Part shown: one piece after another, positions 1 through 9,124 of the stretch
Numbering within the stretch: the first letter of the stretch is position 1
Layout: each line of letters begins with the position of its first letter
NCBI RefSeq assembly: GCF_900091845.1
Contig: NZ_FMCI01000044.1
Coordinates: 1 to 64,000, forward strand
DNA: 64,000 nt
Origin: Streptomyces sp. SolWspMP-5a-2
Lineage (GTDB): Bacteria; Actinomycetota; Actinomycetes; Streptomycetales; Streptomycetaceae
Reading direction: 5' to 3'
Program-made: the position numbers and the translations under genes
The notes under the pieces: generated by a model
The model's database searches: none
Told to the model about the DNA's origin: nothing
What the model saw: only the letters and a program-made list of their open reading frames with translations

Positions 1-71
1 TCCGGCGCGGCGTCCCCGAGACGGAGTAGTCCGGCGCGAGATCGCCGCCCCGCCGGGTGATCGTGGGACCA

Positions 72-126
72 CCACCTTCTGAGGTGAGCCACCTTCTGAC
101 CGGCGGGCACAAGCCTTCCGGAAGGC
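72..126 (+). promoter_or_regulatory. rppA upstream repeats and palindrome
   Basis: Upstream of rppA an 11-base direct repeat (CCACCTTCTGA) lies at 72-82 and 89-99, a 17-base period. A perfect 14-base palindrome (GCCTTCC/GGAAGGC) occupies 113-126, ending 17 bases before the rppA start. Their place between the likely promoter and the start suggests binding sites for a regulator of the pigment cassette. No partner can be named from the sequence. Confidence 0.4.
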
Positions 127-143
127 GAAAGCAGGCACGGTTC

Positions 144-1202
144 ATGGCGACTTTGTGCAGACCCTCGGTGTCCGTCCCAGAGCACGTGATCACGATGGAA
201 CAGACGCTGGAGCTGGCACGCTCCCGGCACGCCGACCATCCCCAGCTGCCGCTGGCGCTCCGGCTGATCGAGAACACCGGAGTGCGCACCCGGCACATCG
301 TGCAGCCGATCGAGGAGACCCTGCGGCACCCGGGGTTCGAGGAGCGCAACAAGCTCTACCAGGCCGAGGCGAAGGCCAGGGTGCCGGCCGTCATCCAGCG
401 GGCGCTCGACGACGCCGAGCTGCTCACCGGCGACATCGACGTGATCATCTACGTCTCGTGCACGGGCTTCATGATGCCCTCGCTCACGGCCTGGCTGATC
501 AACGAGATGGACTTCGACAGCACCACCAGGCAACTGCCCATCGCCCAGCTCGGCTGCGCGGCCGGCGGCGCGGCGATCAACCGGGCGCACGACTTCTGCA
601 CGGCCTACCCGGAGGCGAACGCGCTGATCGTGGCCTGCGAGTTCTGCTCGCTCTGCTACCAGCCCACCGACCTCAGCATCGGCTCGCTGCTCTCCAACGG
701 CCTCTTCGGCGACGGCGTCGCGGCGGCCGTGGTGCGCGGGCGCGGCGGCGAGGGCATCGACCTGGAGCGCAACGGCTCCTACCTGATCCCCAAGACCGAG
801 GAGTGGATCGCGTACGACGTGCGGGCCACCGGCTTCCACTTCCTGCTGGACAAGCGGGTGCCCGCGACCATGGAACCGCTCGCCCCCGCCCTCCAGGACC
901 TCGCGTCGCTGCACGGCTGGGACGCCGCCGACCTGGACTTCTACATAGTCCACGCGGGCGGGCCCCGCATCCTCGACGACCTCAGCAAGTTCCTCCAGGT
1001 CGACCCGCACGCCTTCCGCTTCAGCCGGGCCACGCTCACCGAGTACGGCAACATCGCCAGCGCCGTCGTCCTGGACGCGCTGCGCAGGCTGTTCGACGAG
1101 GGCGGCGCCCAGCACCGGGCGCGCGGGCTGCTCGCCGGGTTCGGCCCCGGAATCACCGCGGAGATGGCCCTGGGCCGCTGGCGCACGGACGAGACGGCGT
1201 GA
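144..1202 (+). CDS. rppA: Type III polyketide synthase, 1,3,6,8-tetrahydroxynaphthalene synthase
   Basis: This homodimeric cytosolic type III PKS condenses five malonyl-CoA into 1,3,6,8-tetrahydroxynaphthalene (THN), the precursor of flaviolin and melanin-like pigments. The 352-residue length fits RppA. The catalytic triad falls at the family positions: Cys138 in QLGCAAGG, His270 in VHAGGPR and Asn303 in YGNIAS. I chose the ATG at 144 because MATLCRPSVSVPEH is the usual RppA N-terminus; the frame is open upstream to 57 but that part looks non-coding. It is followed at 1 base by the P450, so the three pigment genes form one transcript. Identification is very secure. Confidence 0.95.
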   Translation: MATLCRPSVSVPEHVITMEQTLELARSRHADHPQLPLALRLIENTGVRTRHIVQPIEETLRHPGFEERNKLYQAEAKARVPAVIQRALDDAELLTGDIDVIIYVSCTGFMMPSLTAWLINEMDFDSTTRQLPIAQLGCAAGGAAINRAHDFCTAYPEANALIVACEFCSLCYQPTDLSIGSLLSNGLFGDGVAAAVVRGRGGEGIDLERNGSYLIPKTEEWIAYDVRATGFHFLLDKRVPATMEPLAPALQDLASLHGWDAADLDFYIVHAGGPRILDDLSKFLQVDPHAFRFSRATLTEYGNIASAVVLDALRRLFDEGGAQHRARGLLAGFGPGITAEMALGRWRTDETA

Positions 1203-1203
1203 C

Positions 1204-2421
1204 ATGAGCGAAGAGACGATCACCGACACCACCCTGCCCCCGGTCAGGCAGTGGCCCGCCCTCGACCTGACCGGCGTCGACTTCGACCCGGTCCTCACCG
1301 AGCTGATGAGCGAAGGGCCCGTCACCCGCGTCCAGTTGCCCAACGGCGAGGGCTGGGCCTGGCTGGTCACCCGCCACGACGACGTCCGGACGGTCGCCAA
1401 CGACCCGCGCTTCAGCCGCGAGGCCGTCATGGACCGGCCGGTCACCCGGCTCGCCCCGCACTTCATCCCGCAGCGGGGCGCGGTCGGCTTCCTCGACCCG
1501 CCCGACCACACCCGGCTGCGCCGCACGGTCGCCGCCGCGTTCACGGCACGCGGCGTGGAGCGGATCAGGGAGCGGTCCCGCGCCCTGCTGGACGAGCTGG
1601 TCGACGAACTCCTCCAGGACGGCCCGCCCGCCGACCTGACCGCGGCCGTCCTCAGCCCGTTCCCGATCGCGGTGATCTGCGAGCTGATGGGGGTCCCGGC
1701 CGCCGACCGGCACGCGATGCACGTGTGGACCCAGCTGATCCTGTCCTCCTCGCACGGCGCCGACGTCAGCGAGCGGGCCAAGCACGAGATGGGCGCGTTC
1801 TTCGCCGACCTGATCGGTCTGCGCGAGGGCGCCACGGGCGAGGACGTGACGTCGCTGCTGGGCGCGGCCGTCGGGCGGGAGGAGGTGACGCTGGAGGAGG
1901 CCGTGGGACTCGCCGTGCTGCTCCAGATCGGCGGCGAGGCGGTCACCAACAACAGCGGCCAGATGTTCTACCTGCTGCTCACCCGGCCCGACCTGGTCGA
2001 ACGGCTGCGCGCCGAACCGGGGATCAGGCCCCGGGCGATCGACGAGCTGCTGCGGTTCGTCCCGCACCGCAACGCGGTCGGGCTCTCCCGCATCGCCCTG
2101 GAGGACGTGGAGATCAGGGGCGTCACGATCCGCGAGGGCGACCCGATCTACGTGTCCTACCTGGCCGCCAACCGGGACCCGGAGGTCTTCGCCGACCCGG
2201 AGACGATCGACTTCGCGCGCGATCCCAACCCGCACGTGGCGTTCGGCTTCGGCCCGCACTACTGCCCCGGCGGCATGCTCGCCCGGCTGGAGTCGGAGCT
2301 GCTGGTCGACGTGCTCCTGGACCGCGTCCCGGGGCTGCGGCTGGCCGTGCCCGCGCACGAAGTGCCGTTCCGCAAGGGCGCGTTGATCCGCGGACCCGAG
2401 GCCCTGCCGGTGACGTGGTGA
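1204..2421 (+). CDS. Cytochrome P450, CYP158A-like (flaviolin-coupling)
   Basis: A 405-residue soluble bacterial class I P450. The haem-ligand loop FGFGPHYCPGG places the thiolate at Cys354, the K-helix E-x-x-R is seen as DELLR, and the I-helix carries GGEAVTNN. P450s next to rppA (CYP158A2 in S. coelicolor, RppB in S. griseus) couple flaviolin or related naphthols oxidatively into red-brown dimers and trimers, and the context makes the same role likely here. It starts one base after rppA and ends 7 bases before the cupin gene. It needs a ferredoxin and reductase from elsewhere, since none is encoded nearby. Confidence 0.9.
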   Translation: MSEETITDTTLPPVRQWPALDLTGVDFDPVLTELMSEGPVTRVQLPNGEGWAWLVTRHDDVRTVANDPRFSREAVMDRPVTRLAPHFIPQRGAVGFLDPPDHTRLRRTVAAAFTARGVERIRERSRALLDELVDELLQDGPPADLTAAVLSPFPIAVICELMGVPAADRHAMHVWTQLILSSSHGADVSERAKHEMGAFFADLIGLREGATGEDVTSLLGAAVGREEVTLEEAVGLAVLLQIGGEAVTNNSGQMFYLLLTRPDLVERLRAEPGIRPRAIDELLRFVPHRNAVGLSRIALEDVEIRGVTIREGDPIYVSYLAANRDPEVFADPETIDFARDPNPHVAFGFGPHYCPGGMLARLESELLVDVLLDRVPGLRLAVPAHEVPFRKGALIRGPEALPVTW

Positions 2422-2428
2422 GCCGCCG

Positions 2429-2953
2429 GTGACCGCGACCGAGGGGCTGCTGGTGCCGCCGGGCCACGGCAGGGTGGTCCAGACCCCGGCCCAGCGGGTG
2501 ACGTTCAAGGTGACCGGCGCGCACTCCAGGACGGCGTCCGCCTTCGAGGTGGAGGTCCCGCCGGGGTTCGACGTGGGCGCCCATGTGCACGCCCGCAGCG
2601 AGGAGTTGTTCTACGTGCTGGAAGGCGAGCTGGACGTGCTCGCCTTCGAGCCGCTGGTGCGCACCCCGGACAACTGGCAGCGCTGGGAGTCGGGTTCGGG
2701 CAGCCGAGTGGTGCGGGCGACGCCGGGCACGGTCATCGTCGTCCCGCCGGGCTGTCCGCACGCGTTCGCCAATCCGACGGACACCCCGGCGAAGATGTTC
2801 TTCCAGGCGTCGCCGCCGCCGGACCACGAGCGCTACTTCGAGGAGCTGCTGGAGATCCTGCGCTCCGGGGGCCCGCCGGACCACGAGGCGATCGAGGCGC
2901 TGCGGGCGCGCTACGACATCGAGCAGCTGACGCCGCTGCGGCACGCGCCCTGA
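2429..2953 (+). CDS. Cupin-fold quinone-forming monooxygenase, MomA-like
   Basis: A 174-residue single-domain cupin. Motif 1 is visible as GAHVHARSEELFYVLEG (two His and a Glu for metal) and motif 2 as PPGCPHAFAN (third His), about residues 50-70 and 108-122. MomA of S. antibioticus, a cupin encoded beside rppA, oxidises THN to flaviolin, so this protein probably makes the P450 substrate. The GTG at 2429 lies 7 bases after the P450 stop. Membership in the rppA cassette is firm. The exact chemistry is inferred, since small cupins are diverse and a plain accessory role cannot be excluded. Confidence 0.75.
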   Translation: MTATEGLLVPPGHGRVVQTPAQRVTFKVTGAHSRTASAFEVEVPPGFDVGAHVHARSEELFYVLEGELDVLAFEPLVRTPDNWQRWESGSGSRVVRATPGTVIVVPPGCPHAFANPTDTPAKMFFQASPPPDHERYFEELLEILRSGGPPDHEAIEALRARYDIEQLTPLRHAP

Positions 2954-2963
2954 AGGGGGCGCG

Positions 2964-2997
2964 GGCGTCCCGCGCGGGCCTGGCCCGGCGGGACGCC
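2964..2997. terminator. Bidirectional hairpin between cupin gene and acyl-CoA dehydrogenase
   Basis: Inverted repeat GGCGTCCCGC (2964-2973) with GCGGGACGCC (2988-2997), a 10-bp stem and 14-base loop. It sits between the convergent stops at 2953 and 3005. There is no T-run, as is usual for Streptomyces terminators. Confidence 0.6.
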
Positions 2998-3004
2998 TCC
3001 GCGG

Positions 3005-4231
<1,227 letters not shown>

Positions 4232-4259
4232 GTCCCCTCCAGCGGCGGCGCACGTACAT

Positions 4260-4296
4260 GTTACTAGCGGTAACCCGAGTCTGTTACCCACGGGTA
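4260..4296. promoter_or_regulatory. Two operator-like inverted repeats in divergent intergenic region
   Basis: GTTAC-5-GTAAC lies at 4260-4274 and TACCC-2-GGGTA at 4285-4296. Both carry the core TTAC/GTAA or TACC/GGTA half-site and sit 29-65 bases upstream of the acyl-CoA dehydrogenase start. They are good candidates for binding by the TetR protein encoded divergently at 4404. Confidence 0.55.
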
Positions 4297-4403
4297 GGAA
4301 AAGTCAACTCCCGATGACGCCTCGGCAGCCCGTTCGATGCGGACGGGGCGTTGAGTGCTAGTTTGCGCAAGCGTCACCGAACAAGCACGGGTGGGGAGAG
4401 ATC

Positions 4404-5048
4404 ATGGACACCACACAGCGGACCGACCAGCAGAGGTCCGCCGACCGCCGTCGGCGCGAGCTGCTGGAGGCCGCCGACAGAGTGGTGCTCCGGGACGGAC
4501 CGCAGGCCTCCATGAACGCCATCGCGGCGGAGGCCGGCATCACCAAGCCGATCCTGTACCGCCACTTCGGCGACAAGAGCGGACTCTACGCCGCCCTCGC
4601 CCAGCGGCACACCGACGCCCTCCTCGCCTCGCTGCGGGCCGCCCTCGACGCCCCAGCCGACCGGCGCGAGCGGGTCGAGGCCACCCTGGACACCTACCTC
4701 GCCGCCATCGAGGCCAGGCCCCAGGTCTACCGGTTCCTCATGCACCCGGCCGAGGGCACCCAGAGCTCCGACCAGGGCTTCGACGTCGGCCAGCACAGCG
4801 TCCCGCTGCTGCGCCGGATGGGCGAGGAGCTGGCCCAGGTCATCGAGGAGCGGCTCGACCTCGGGCCCGGCAGCCAGCAGCTGGCCCGGGTGTGGGGGCA
4901 CGGCATCGTCGGGATGATGCACGCGGCGGGCGACTGGTGGCTCGGCGAACGGCCCTGCTCCCGCGCCGAGTTGGTGCGCAGCCTGGCGGACCTGCTGTGG
5001 GGGCGGCTGGCCGCCGCCGGGGACCGGGTCGGCGGCCCGGGTTTCTGA
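4404..5048 (+). CDS. TetR-family transcriptional regulator
   Basis: A 214-residue one-component repressor. The N-terminal helix-turn-helix covers about residues 15-60, with the typical TetR recognition stretch AGITKPILYRHFGDK. The remainder is the helical ligand and dimer domain. Its divergent position from an acyl-CoA dehydrogenase, with palindromes between, suggests a lipid-responsive regulator of that gene and itself, as for KstR or FadR-type TetR proteins. The ligand is unknown. The ATG follows a GGGGAGAG ribosome site. Confidence 0.88.
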   Translation: MDTTQRTDQQRSADRRRRELLEAADRVVLRDGPQASMNAIAAEAGITKPILYRHFGDKSGLYAALAQRHTDALLASLRAALDAPADRRERVEATLDTYLAAIEARPQVYRFLMHPAEGTQSSDQGFDVGQHSVPLLRRMGEELAQVIEERLDLGPGSQQLARVWGHGIVGMMHAAGDWWLGERPCSRAELVRSLADLLWGRLAAAGDRVGGPGF

Positions 5049-5075
5049 CCGGGGGCCTCCGGACGGGCCGGACAC

Positions 5076-5096
5076 CGGGCGGCCGAGGGCCGCCCG
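5076..5096. terminator. Hairpin between convergent tetR and def
   Basis: CGGGCGGCC (5076-5084), loop GAG, GGCCGCCCG (5088-5096): a 9-bp all-GC stem between the convergent stops at 5048 and 5126. Confidence 0.6.
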
Positions 5097-5125
5097 CCCG
5101 CCGCGGGGCACGACGGGACCGGCCC

Positions 5126-5680
5126 TCAGCCGCCCGCCCTCCCCCGGTTCCACGGCGCCCGCGCCACCTGGCGGGCGTGCCGCATCCGGCGCCAGCCGGT
5201 GAGCCCGTCCGCGTACACGCCACCGGCCAGGTGGTCGCACTCGTGCTGGAGACACCGCGCGAAGAACCCCGTGCCGTGGACCACGACCGGCTCCCCCGCC
5301 GCGGTGAACCCCTCGACCACCGCGTGGTCGTGGCGCTCGGTGCCCGCCTCGAGACCCGGCAGCGACAGACACCCCTCGGGGCCGCGCACCACCACTCCGT
5401 CGGCCGTCACCAGGCGGGGATTCACCACATGACCGAGATGGCGCACGTCCTCGTCGTCCGGGCAGTCGAAGACGAAGACCCGCACGGACTCGCCGATCTG
5501 GTTCGCGGCCAGGCCCACCCCGCGGGCCGCGTACATCGTGGCGAACAAGTCCTCCACGAGCCTTCCGAGTTCGGGACCGAAGTCGGTGACCTCCGCGCAG
5601 GGGGTGCGCAGGAGGGGGTCTCCGAGCAGGGTGAGGGGCCGGACGCGCCCGTGGGCGCCCGGGATGGGACCGTGTCGCAT
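5126..5680 (-). CDS. def: Peptide deformylase
   Basis: A 184-residue Fe(II)/Zn metallo-hydrolase that removes the N-formyl group from nascent proteins. All three deformylase motifs are present: GVGLAANQIG, EGCLSLPG (Cys metal ligand) and QHECDHLAGG (His-Glu-x-x-His, two His ligands and catalytic Glu). The ATG at 5680 (MRHGPIPG) fits family length; the frame is open further upstream but reads into the promoter region shared with murT. Streptomycetes carry several def paralogues, so this may not be the only one. Confidence 0.93.
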   Translation of the reverse strand: MRHGPIPGAHGRVRPLTLLGDPLLRTPCAEVTDFGPELGRLVEDLFATMYAARGVGLAANQIGESVRVFVFDCPDDEDVRHLGHVVNPRLVTADGVVVRGPEGCLSLPGLEAGTERHDHAVVEGFTAAGEPVVVHGTGFFARCLQHECDHLAGGVYADGLTGWRRMRHARQVARAPWNRGRAGG

Positions 5681-5829
5681 ACCGGCAAGGGTACGGTCCT
5701 CTCGACCCACACCTGCCGCGCAGCCTGGGCCGGGATTCTGGAGTATGAACAGATCTCGATAGGCTGATGTCCACACCACGTTGCCGTCAGGCAGAGGCGC
5801 GGCGCGTACGCAAGGAGGATCGAGGACTG

Positions 5830-7068
5830 ATGTCAGGCAACTCGGACCCGCTCACGCCGCGGGCCAAGCTGGCCGTGACCGCGGGCAAGGCGGTCGCGGC
5901 GGCGTCACGCGCCGCGGGGCGCGGCAGCGGTTCGGTGATCGGTGGCAAGGTGGCCCTCCGGCTCGACCCCGATCTCCTGGCACGGCTCGCGCAGAGCCTG
6001 GACGTCGTGCTCGTCTCGGCGACCAACGGCAAGACCACCACCACCCGGCTGATCGCCGAGGCGCTGCGCGCGGCGGGCCCGGTCGTCTCCAACGCGCTCG
6101 GCGCGAACATGCCGGCCGGGATCACCTCGGCGCTCGCCGGGAACTCGGACGCCCGCTACGGCGTCATCGAGGTCGACGAGAAGTACCTCGCCGGTGTCGC
6201 CCGGGACACCGACCCCAAGTGCATCGCGCTGCTCAACCTCTCCCGCGACCAGCTCGACCGCGCCGCCGAGACCCGGATGCTCGCCGAGAACTGGCGTGAG
6301 GGGCTGGCCGGTTCGAAGGCCGTCGTCGTGGCGAACGCCGACGACCCGCTGGTGGTGTGGGCGGCGTCCTCCTCCCCCAACGTGATCTGGGTCGCGGCCG
6401 GGCAGATGTGGAAGGACGACGCCTGGTCGTGCCCGTCCTGCGGCGGTGTCATGCAGCGACCGGGCGACGACTGGTTCTGCGGCGAGTGCGGCTTCCGCAG
6501 GCCCACCCCGAGCTGGTCGCTCTCCGGCGACCACGTCCTGGACCCGCACGGCTCGGCCTGGCCGATCCACCTCCAGCTGCCCGGCCGCGCCAACAAGGCG
6601 AACGCCACCTCCTCGGCCGCCGTCGCCGCGGTGTTCGGGGTGCCGCCGCAGGTCGCCCTGGAGCGGATGTACCAGGTGCAGGCGGTGGCCGGACGCTACG
6701 ACGTCGTCCAGTTCAAGGACCGCGACCTGCGGCTGCTGCTCGCGAAGAACCCGGCCGGCTGGCTGGAGACGTTCAGCCTGATCGACCCGCCGCCCACCCC
6801 GGTGATCCTCTCGGTGAACGCGCGCGGCGCCGACGGCACCGACACCTCCTGGCTCTGGGACGTCGACTACACGCGGCTGACCGGTCACCCGATCTGCGTC
6901 ATCGGCGACCGCAAGCTGGACCTCGCGGTCCGGCTCGAAGTGGCCAACCAGCACTTCCAGGTCTGCGACGACGTCGACCAGGCGGTCCAGATGTGCCCGC
7001 CGGGCCGGATCGAGGTCATCGCCAACTACACCGCGTTCCAGGACCTGCGCCGCCGCGTCGGCAACTGA
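5830..7068 (+). CDS. murT: Lipid II isoglutaminyl synthase, Mur ligase subunit MurT
   Basis: A 412-residue Mur-ligase-like protein that with GatD amidates the alpha-carboxyl of D-Glu in lipid II (ATP- and glutamine-dependent). The P-loop ATNGKTT is at about residues 64-70. A Cys4 zinc ribbon typical of MurT lies at Cys201/Cys204 (CPSC) and Cys217/Cys220 (CGEC), and the C-terminal part matches the DUF1727 half. The ATG at 5830 has an AAGGAGG ribosome site. It is followed 20 bases later by gatD, the obligate partner, so the pair is a two-gene operon. Confidence 0.93.
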   Translation: MSGNSDPLTPRAKLAVTAGKAVAAASRAAGRGSGSVIGGKVALRLDPDLLARLAQSLDVVLVSATNGKTTTTRLIAEALRAAGPVVSNALGANMPAGITSALAGNSDARYGVIEVDEKYLAGVARDTDPKCIALLNLSRDQLDRAAETRMLAENWREGLAGSKAVVVANADDPLVVWAASSSPNVIWVAAGQMWKDDAWSCPSCGGVMQRPGDDWFCGECGFRRPTPSWSLSGDHVLDPHGSAWPIHLQLPGRANKANATSSAAVAAVFGVPPQVALERMYQVQAVAGRYDVVQFKDRDLRLLLAKNPAGWLETFSLIDPPPTPVILSVNARGADGTDTSWLWDVDYTRLTGHPICVIGDRKLDLAVRLEVANQHFQVCDDVDQAVQMCPPGRIEVIANYTAFQDLRRRVGN

Positions 7069-7088
7069 CCACGAAGGACGTCCACCCC

Positions 7089-7817
7089 ATGAGCGACAAC
7101 AGCCTGCGGATCGTCTGGATCTACCCGGACCTGCTCAGCACCTACGGCGACCAGGGCAACGCGCTGGTCGTGGAGCGCCGGGCCAGGCAGCGCGGTCTCG
7201 ACGTGGCCCGCGTCGACGTGCGCAGCGACCAGCCGATCCCCACTTCGGGCGACATCTACCTGATCGGCGGGGGCGAGGACCGGCCGCAGCGCCTCGCGGC
7301 CGAGCGGCTGCGCCGGGACGGCGGTCTGCACCGGGCCGTGGAGAACGGCGCGATCGTCTTCTCGGTCTGCGCCGGGTACCAGATCCTCGGCCACGAGTTC
7401 ATCAACGACCTCGGCCAGCGCGAGCCGGGCCTCGGCCTGCTCGACGTGGTCTCGGTGCGCGGCGAGGGCGCGCGGTGCGTCGGCGACGTCCTCGGGGACA
7501 TCGACCCGCGCCTCGGGCTGCCCCCGCTGACCGGCTTCGAGAACCACCAGGGCGTCACCCACCTCGGCCCCACCGCCCGCCCGCTCGCCCAGGTCCGCCT
7601 GGGCAAGGGCAACGGCACCGGGGACGGCACCGAGGGCGCGTACAACGACACCGTCTTCGGCACGTACATGCACGGTCCGGTGCTGGCGCGCAACCCGCTC
7701 ATCGCGGACCTGCTGCTGAAGCTGGCGCTGGACGTCAACGCGCTGCCGCCGACCGACGACCGCTGGTACGAGGCGCTGCGCAACGAGCGCATCGCCTCCG
7801 CCCAGCAGCCCGCCTAG
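7089..7817 (+). CDS. gatD: Lipid II isoglutaminyl synthase, glutaminase subunit GatD
   Basis: A 242-residue class I (CobQ-like) glutamine amidotransferase that supplies ammonia to MurT. The nucleophile is Cys94 in FSVCAGYQ, the same number as in characterised GatD proteins. The general base is His195 in TYMHGPVL. GGGEDRPQ near residue 61 is the glutamine/oxyanion loop region. The ATG at 7089 follows an AAGGACG ribosome site. Operon with murT, 20 bases apart. Confidence 0.93.
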   Translation: MSDNSLRIVWIYPDLLSTYGDQGNALVVERRARQRGLDVARVDVRSDQPIPTSGDIYLIGGGEDRPQRLAAERLRRDGGLHRAVENGAIVFSVCAGYQILGHEFINDLGQREPGLGLLDVVSVRGEGARCVGDVLGDIDPRLGLPPLTGFENHQGVTHLGPTARPLAQVRLGKGNGTGDGTEGAYNDTVFGTYMHGPVLARNPLIADLLLKLALDVNALPPTDDRWYEALRNERIASAQQPA

Positions 7818-7994
7818 CACGGGGCCCGGGGGCCCGCCTGACGACGTGTCCGCTCACATGTGCGGGCTCGTCCAGCAGGCGGACGCCTGGTGGGGCGGAC
7901 CCCCCTCACGCCGGTAGGGTGGCCGCGATCCAGCCGGACGACCGCGACGGAACGTCCGGTACCCCGGTCCCACGTCGGGAAGGTATTTCGGGCA

Positions 7995-9020
7995 ATGCGC
8001 ATTGGTGTCCTCACGTCCGGCGGCGACTGCCCCGGCCTGAACGCCGTCATCCGCTCCGTCGTGCACCGCGCCGTCGTGGACCACGGCGACGAGGTCATCG
8101 GGTTCAGGGACGGCTGGCGCGGTCTCCTGGAGTGCGACTACCTCAAGCTCGACCTCGACGCCGTGAGCGGCATCCTCGCCCGCGGCGGCACCATCCTCGG
8201 CTCCTCCCGGGTCCAGCCCTCGCACCTGCGGGACGGCGTGGAGCGGGCCAGGGGGCACGTCGAGGAGCTGGGTCTCGACGCGATCATCCCGATCGGCGGC
8301 GAGGGCACCCTGAAGGCGGCCCGGCTGATGTCGGACGGCGGGCTGCCGATCGTGGGCGTGCCGAAGACCATCGACAACGACATCGCTGTCACGGACGTGA
8401 CCTTCGGCTTCGACACCGCGGTCGGGGTCGCGACCGAGGCGCTGGACCGGCTGAAGACCACCGCCGAGTCCCACCAGCGGGTGCTGGTCGTCGAGGTGAT
8501 GGGGCGGCACACCGGCTGGATAGCGCTGCACTCCGGGATGGCGGCGGGCGCGCACGCGATCGTCGTCCCCGAGCGCCCCTTCGACATCGAGGAGCTGGCC
8601 CGCAAGGTCGGCGAGCGGTTCGAGGCGGGCAAGCGGTTCGCGATCGTCGTCGCGGCCGAGGGCGCGAAGCCGCGGGCCGGGAGCATGGACTTCGACGAGG
8701 GCGTCAAGGACGTCTACGGGCACGAGCGGTTCGCCGGGATCGCCCGGCAGCTCTCGCTGGAGCTGGAGGCGCGGCTCGGCAAGGAGGCGCGTCCGGTGAT
8801 CCTCGGGCACGTGCAGCGCGGCGGTACGCCGACGGCGTACGACAGGGTGCTCGCCACCCGGTTCGGCTGGCACGCGGTGGAGGCGGTGCACCGCGGGGAG
8901 TTCGGCGCGATGACGGCGCTGCGCGGCACGGAGATCGAGATGGTGCCGCTGGCCGAGGCGGTCGAGACGCTGAAGACGGTGCCCGCGGCGCGGTACGAGG
9001 AAGCGGAGTGCGTGCTGTAG
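7995..9020 (+). CDS. pfkA: 6-phosphofructokinase, ATP-type
   Basis: A 341-residue phosphofructokinase that converts fructose 6-phosphate to the 1,6-bisphosphate in glycolysis. Visible motifs are SGGDCPGLNA (phosphate loop), IGGEGTLKAA, PKTIDND (catalytic Asp) and EVMGRHTGW. GGEGT (Gly after the acidic residue) marks ATP rather than pyrophosphate dependence, while the Lys in PKTIDND is shared with PPi enzymes. This mixed signature is that of the ATP-PFKs of Streptomyces. The start ATG at 7995 gives the family N-terminus MRIGVLTSGGD. S. coelicolor has three paralogues, and the context fits the one near rppA. Confidence 0.92.
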   Translation: MRIGVLTSGGDCPGLNAVIRSVVHRAVVDHGDEVIGFRDGWRGLLECDYLKLDLDAVSGILARGGTILGSSRVQPSHLRDGVERARGHVEELGLDAIIPIGGEGTLKAARLMSDGGLPIVGVPKTIDNDIAVTDVTFGFDTAVGVATEALDRLKTTAESHQRVLVVEVMGRHTGWIALHSGMAAGAHAIVVPERPFDIEELARKVGERFEAGKRFAIVVAAEGAKPRAGSMDFDEGVKDVYGHERFAGIARQLSLELEARLGKEARPVILGHVQRGGTPTAYDRVLATRFGWHAVEAVHRGEFGAMTALRGTEIEMVPLAEAVETLKTVPAARYEEAECVL

Positions 9021-9029
9021 GCACGCCGG

Positions 9030-9059
9030 ACGCCTGCGGCCGACCCCGGTCGCAGGCGT
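9030..9059 (+). terminator. Hairpin after pfkA
   Basis: ACGCCTGCG (9030-9038) pairs with CGCAGGCGT (9051-9059), a 9-bp stem starting 10 bases past the pfkA stop. Confidence 0.6.
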
Positions 9060-9124
9060 GGTCGTGGGGCGCCATACCCTAGTGCGGACAGAACGCACAA
9101 GCCCCATGAAACAGGAGCCCTCGG

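Noticed and set aside
57..143. N-terminal extension of RppA
   Set aside because: The extra 29 residues are not part of RppA proteins, and the region contains the direct repeats and palindrome expected of a control region.
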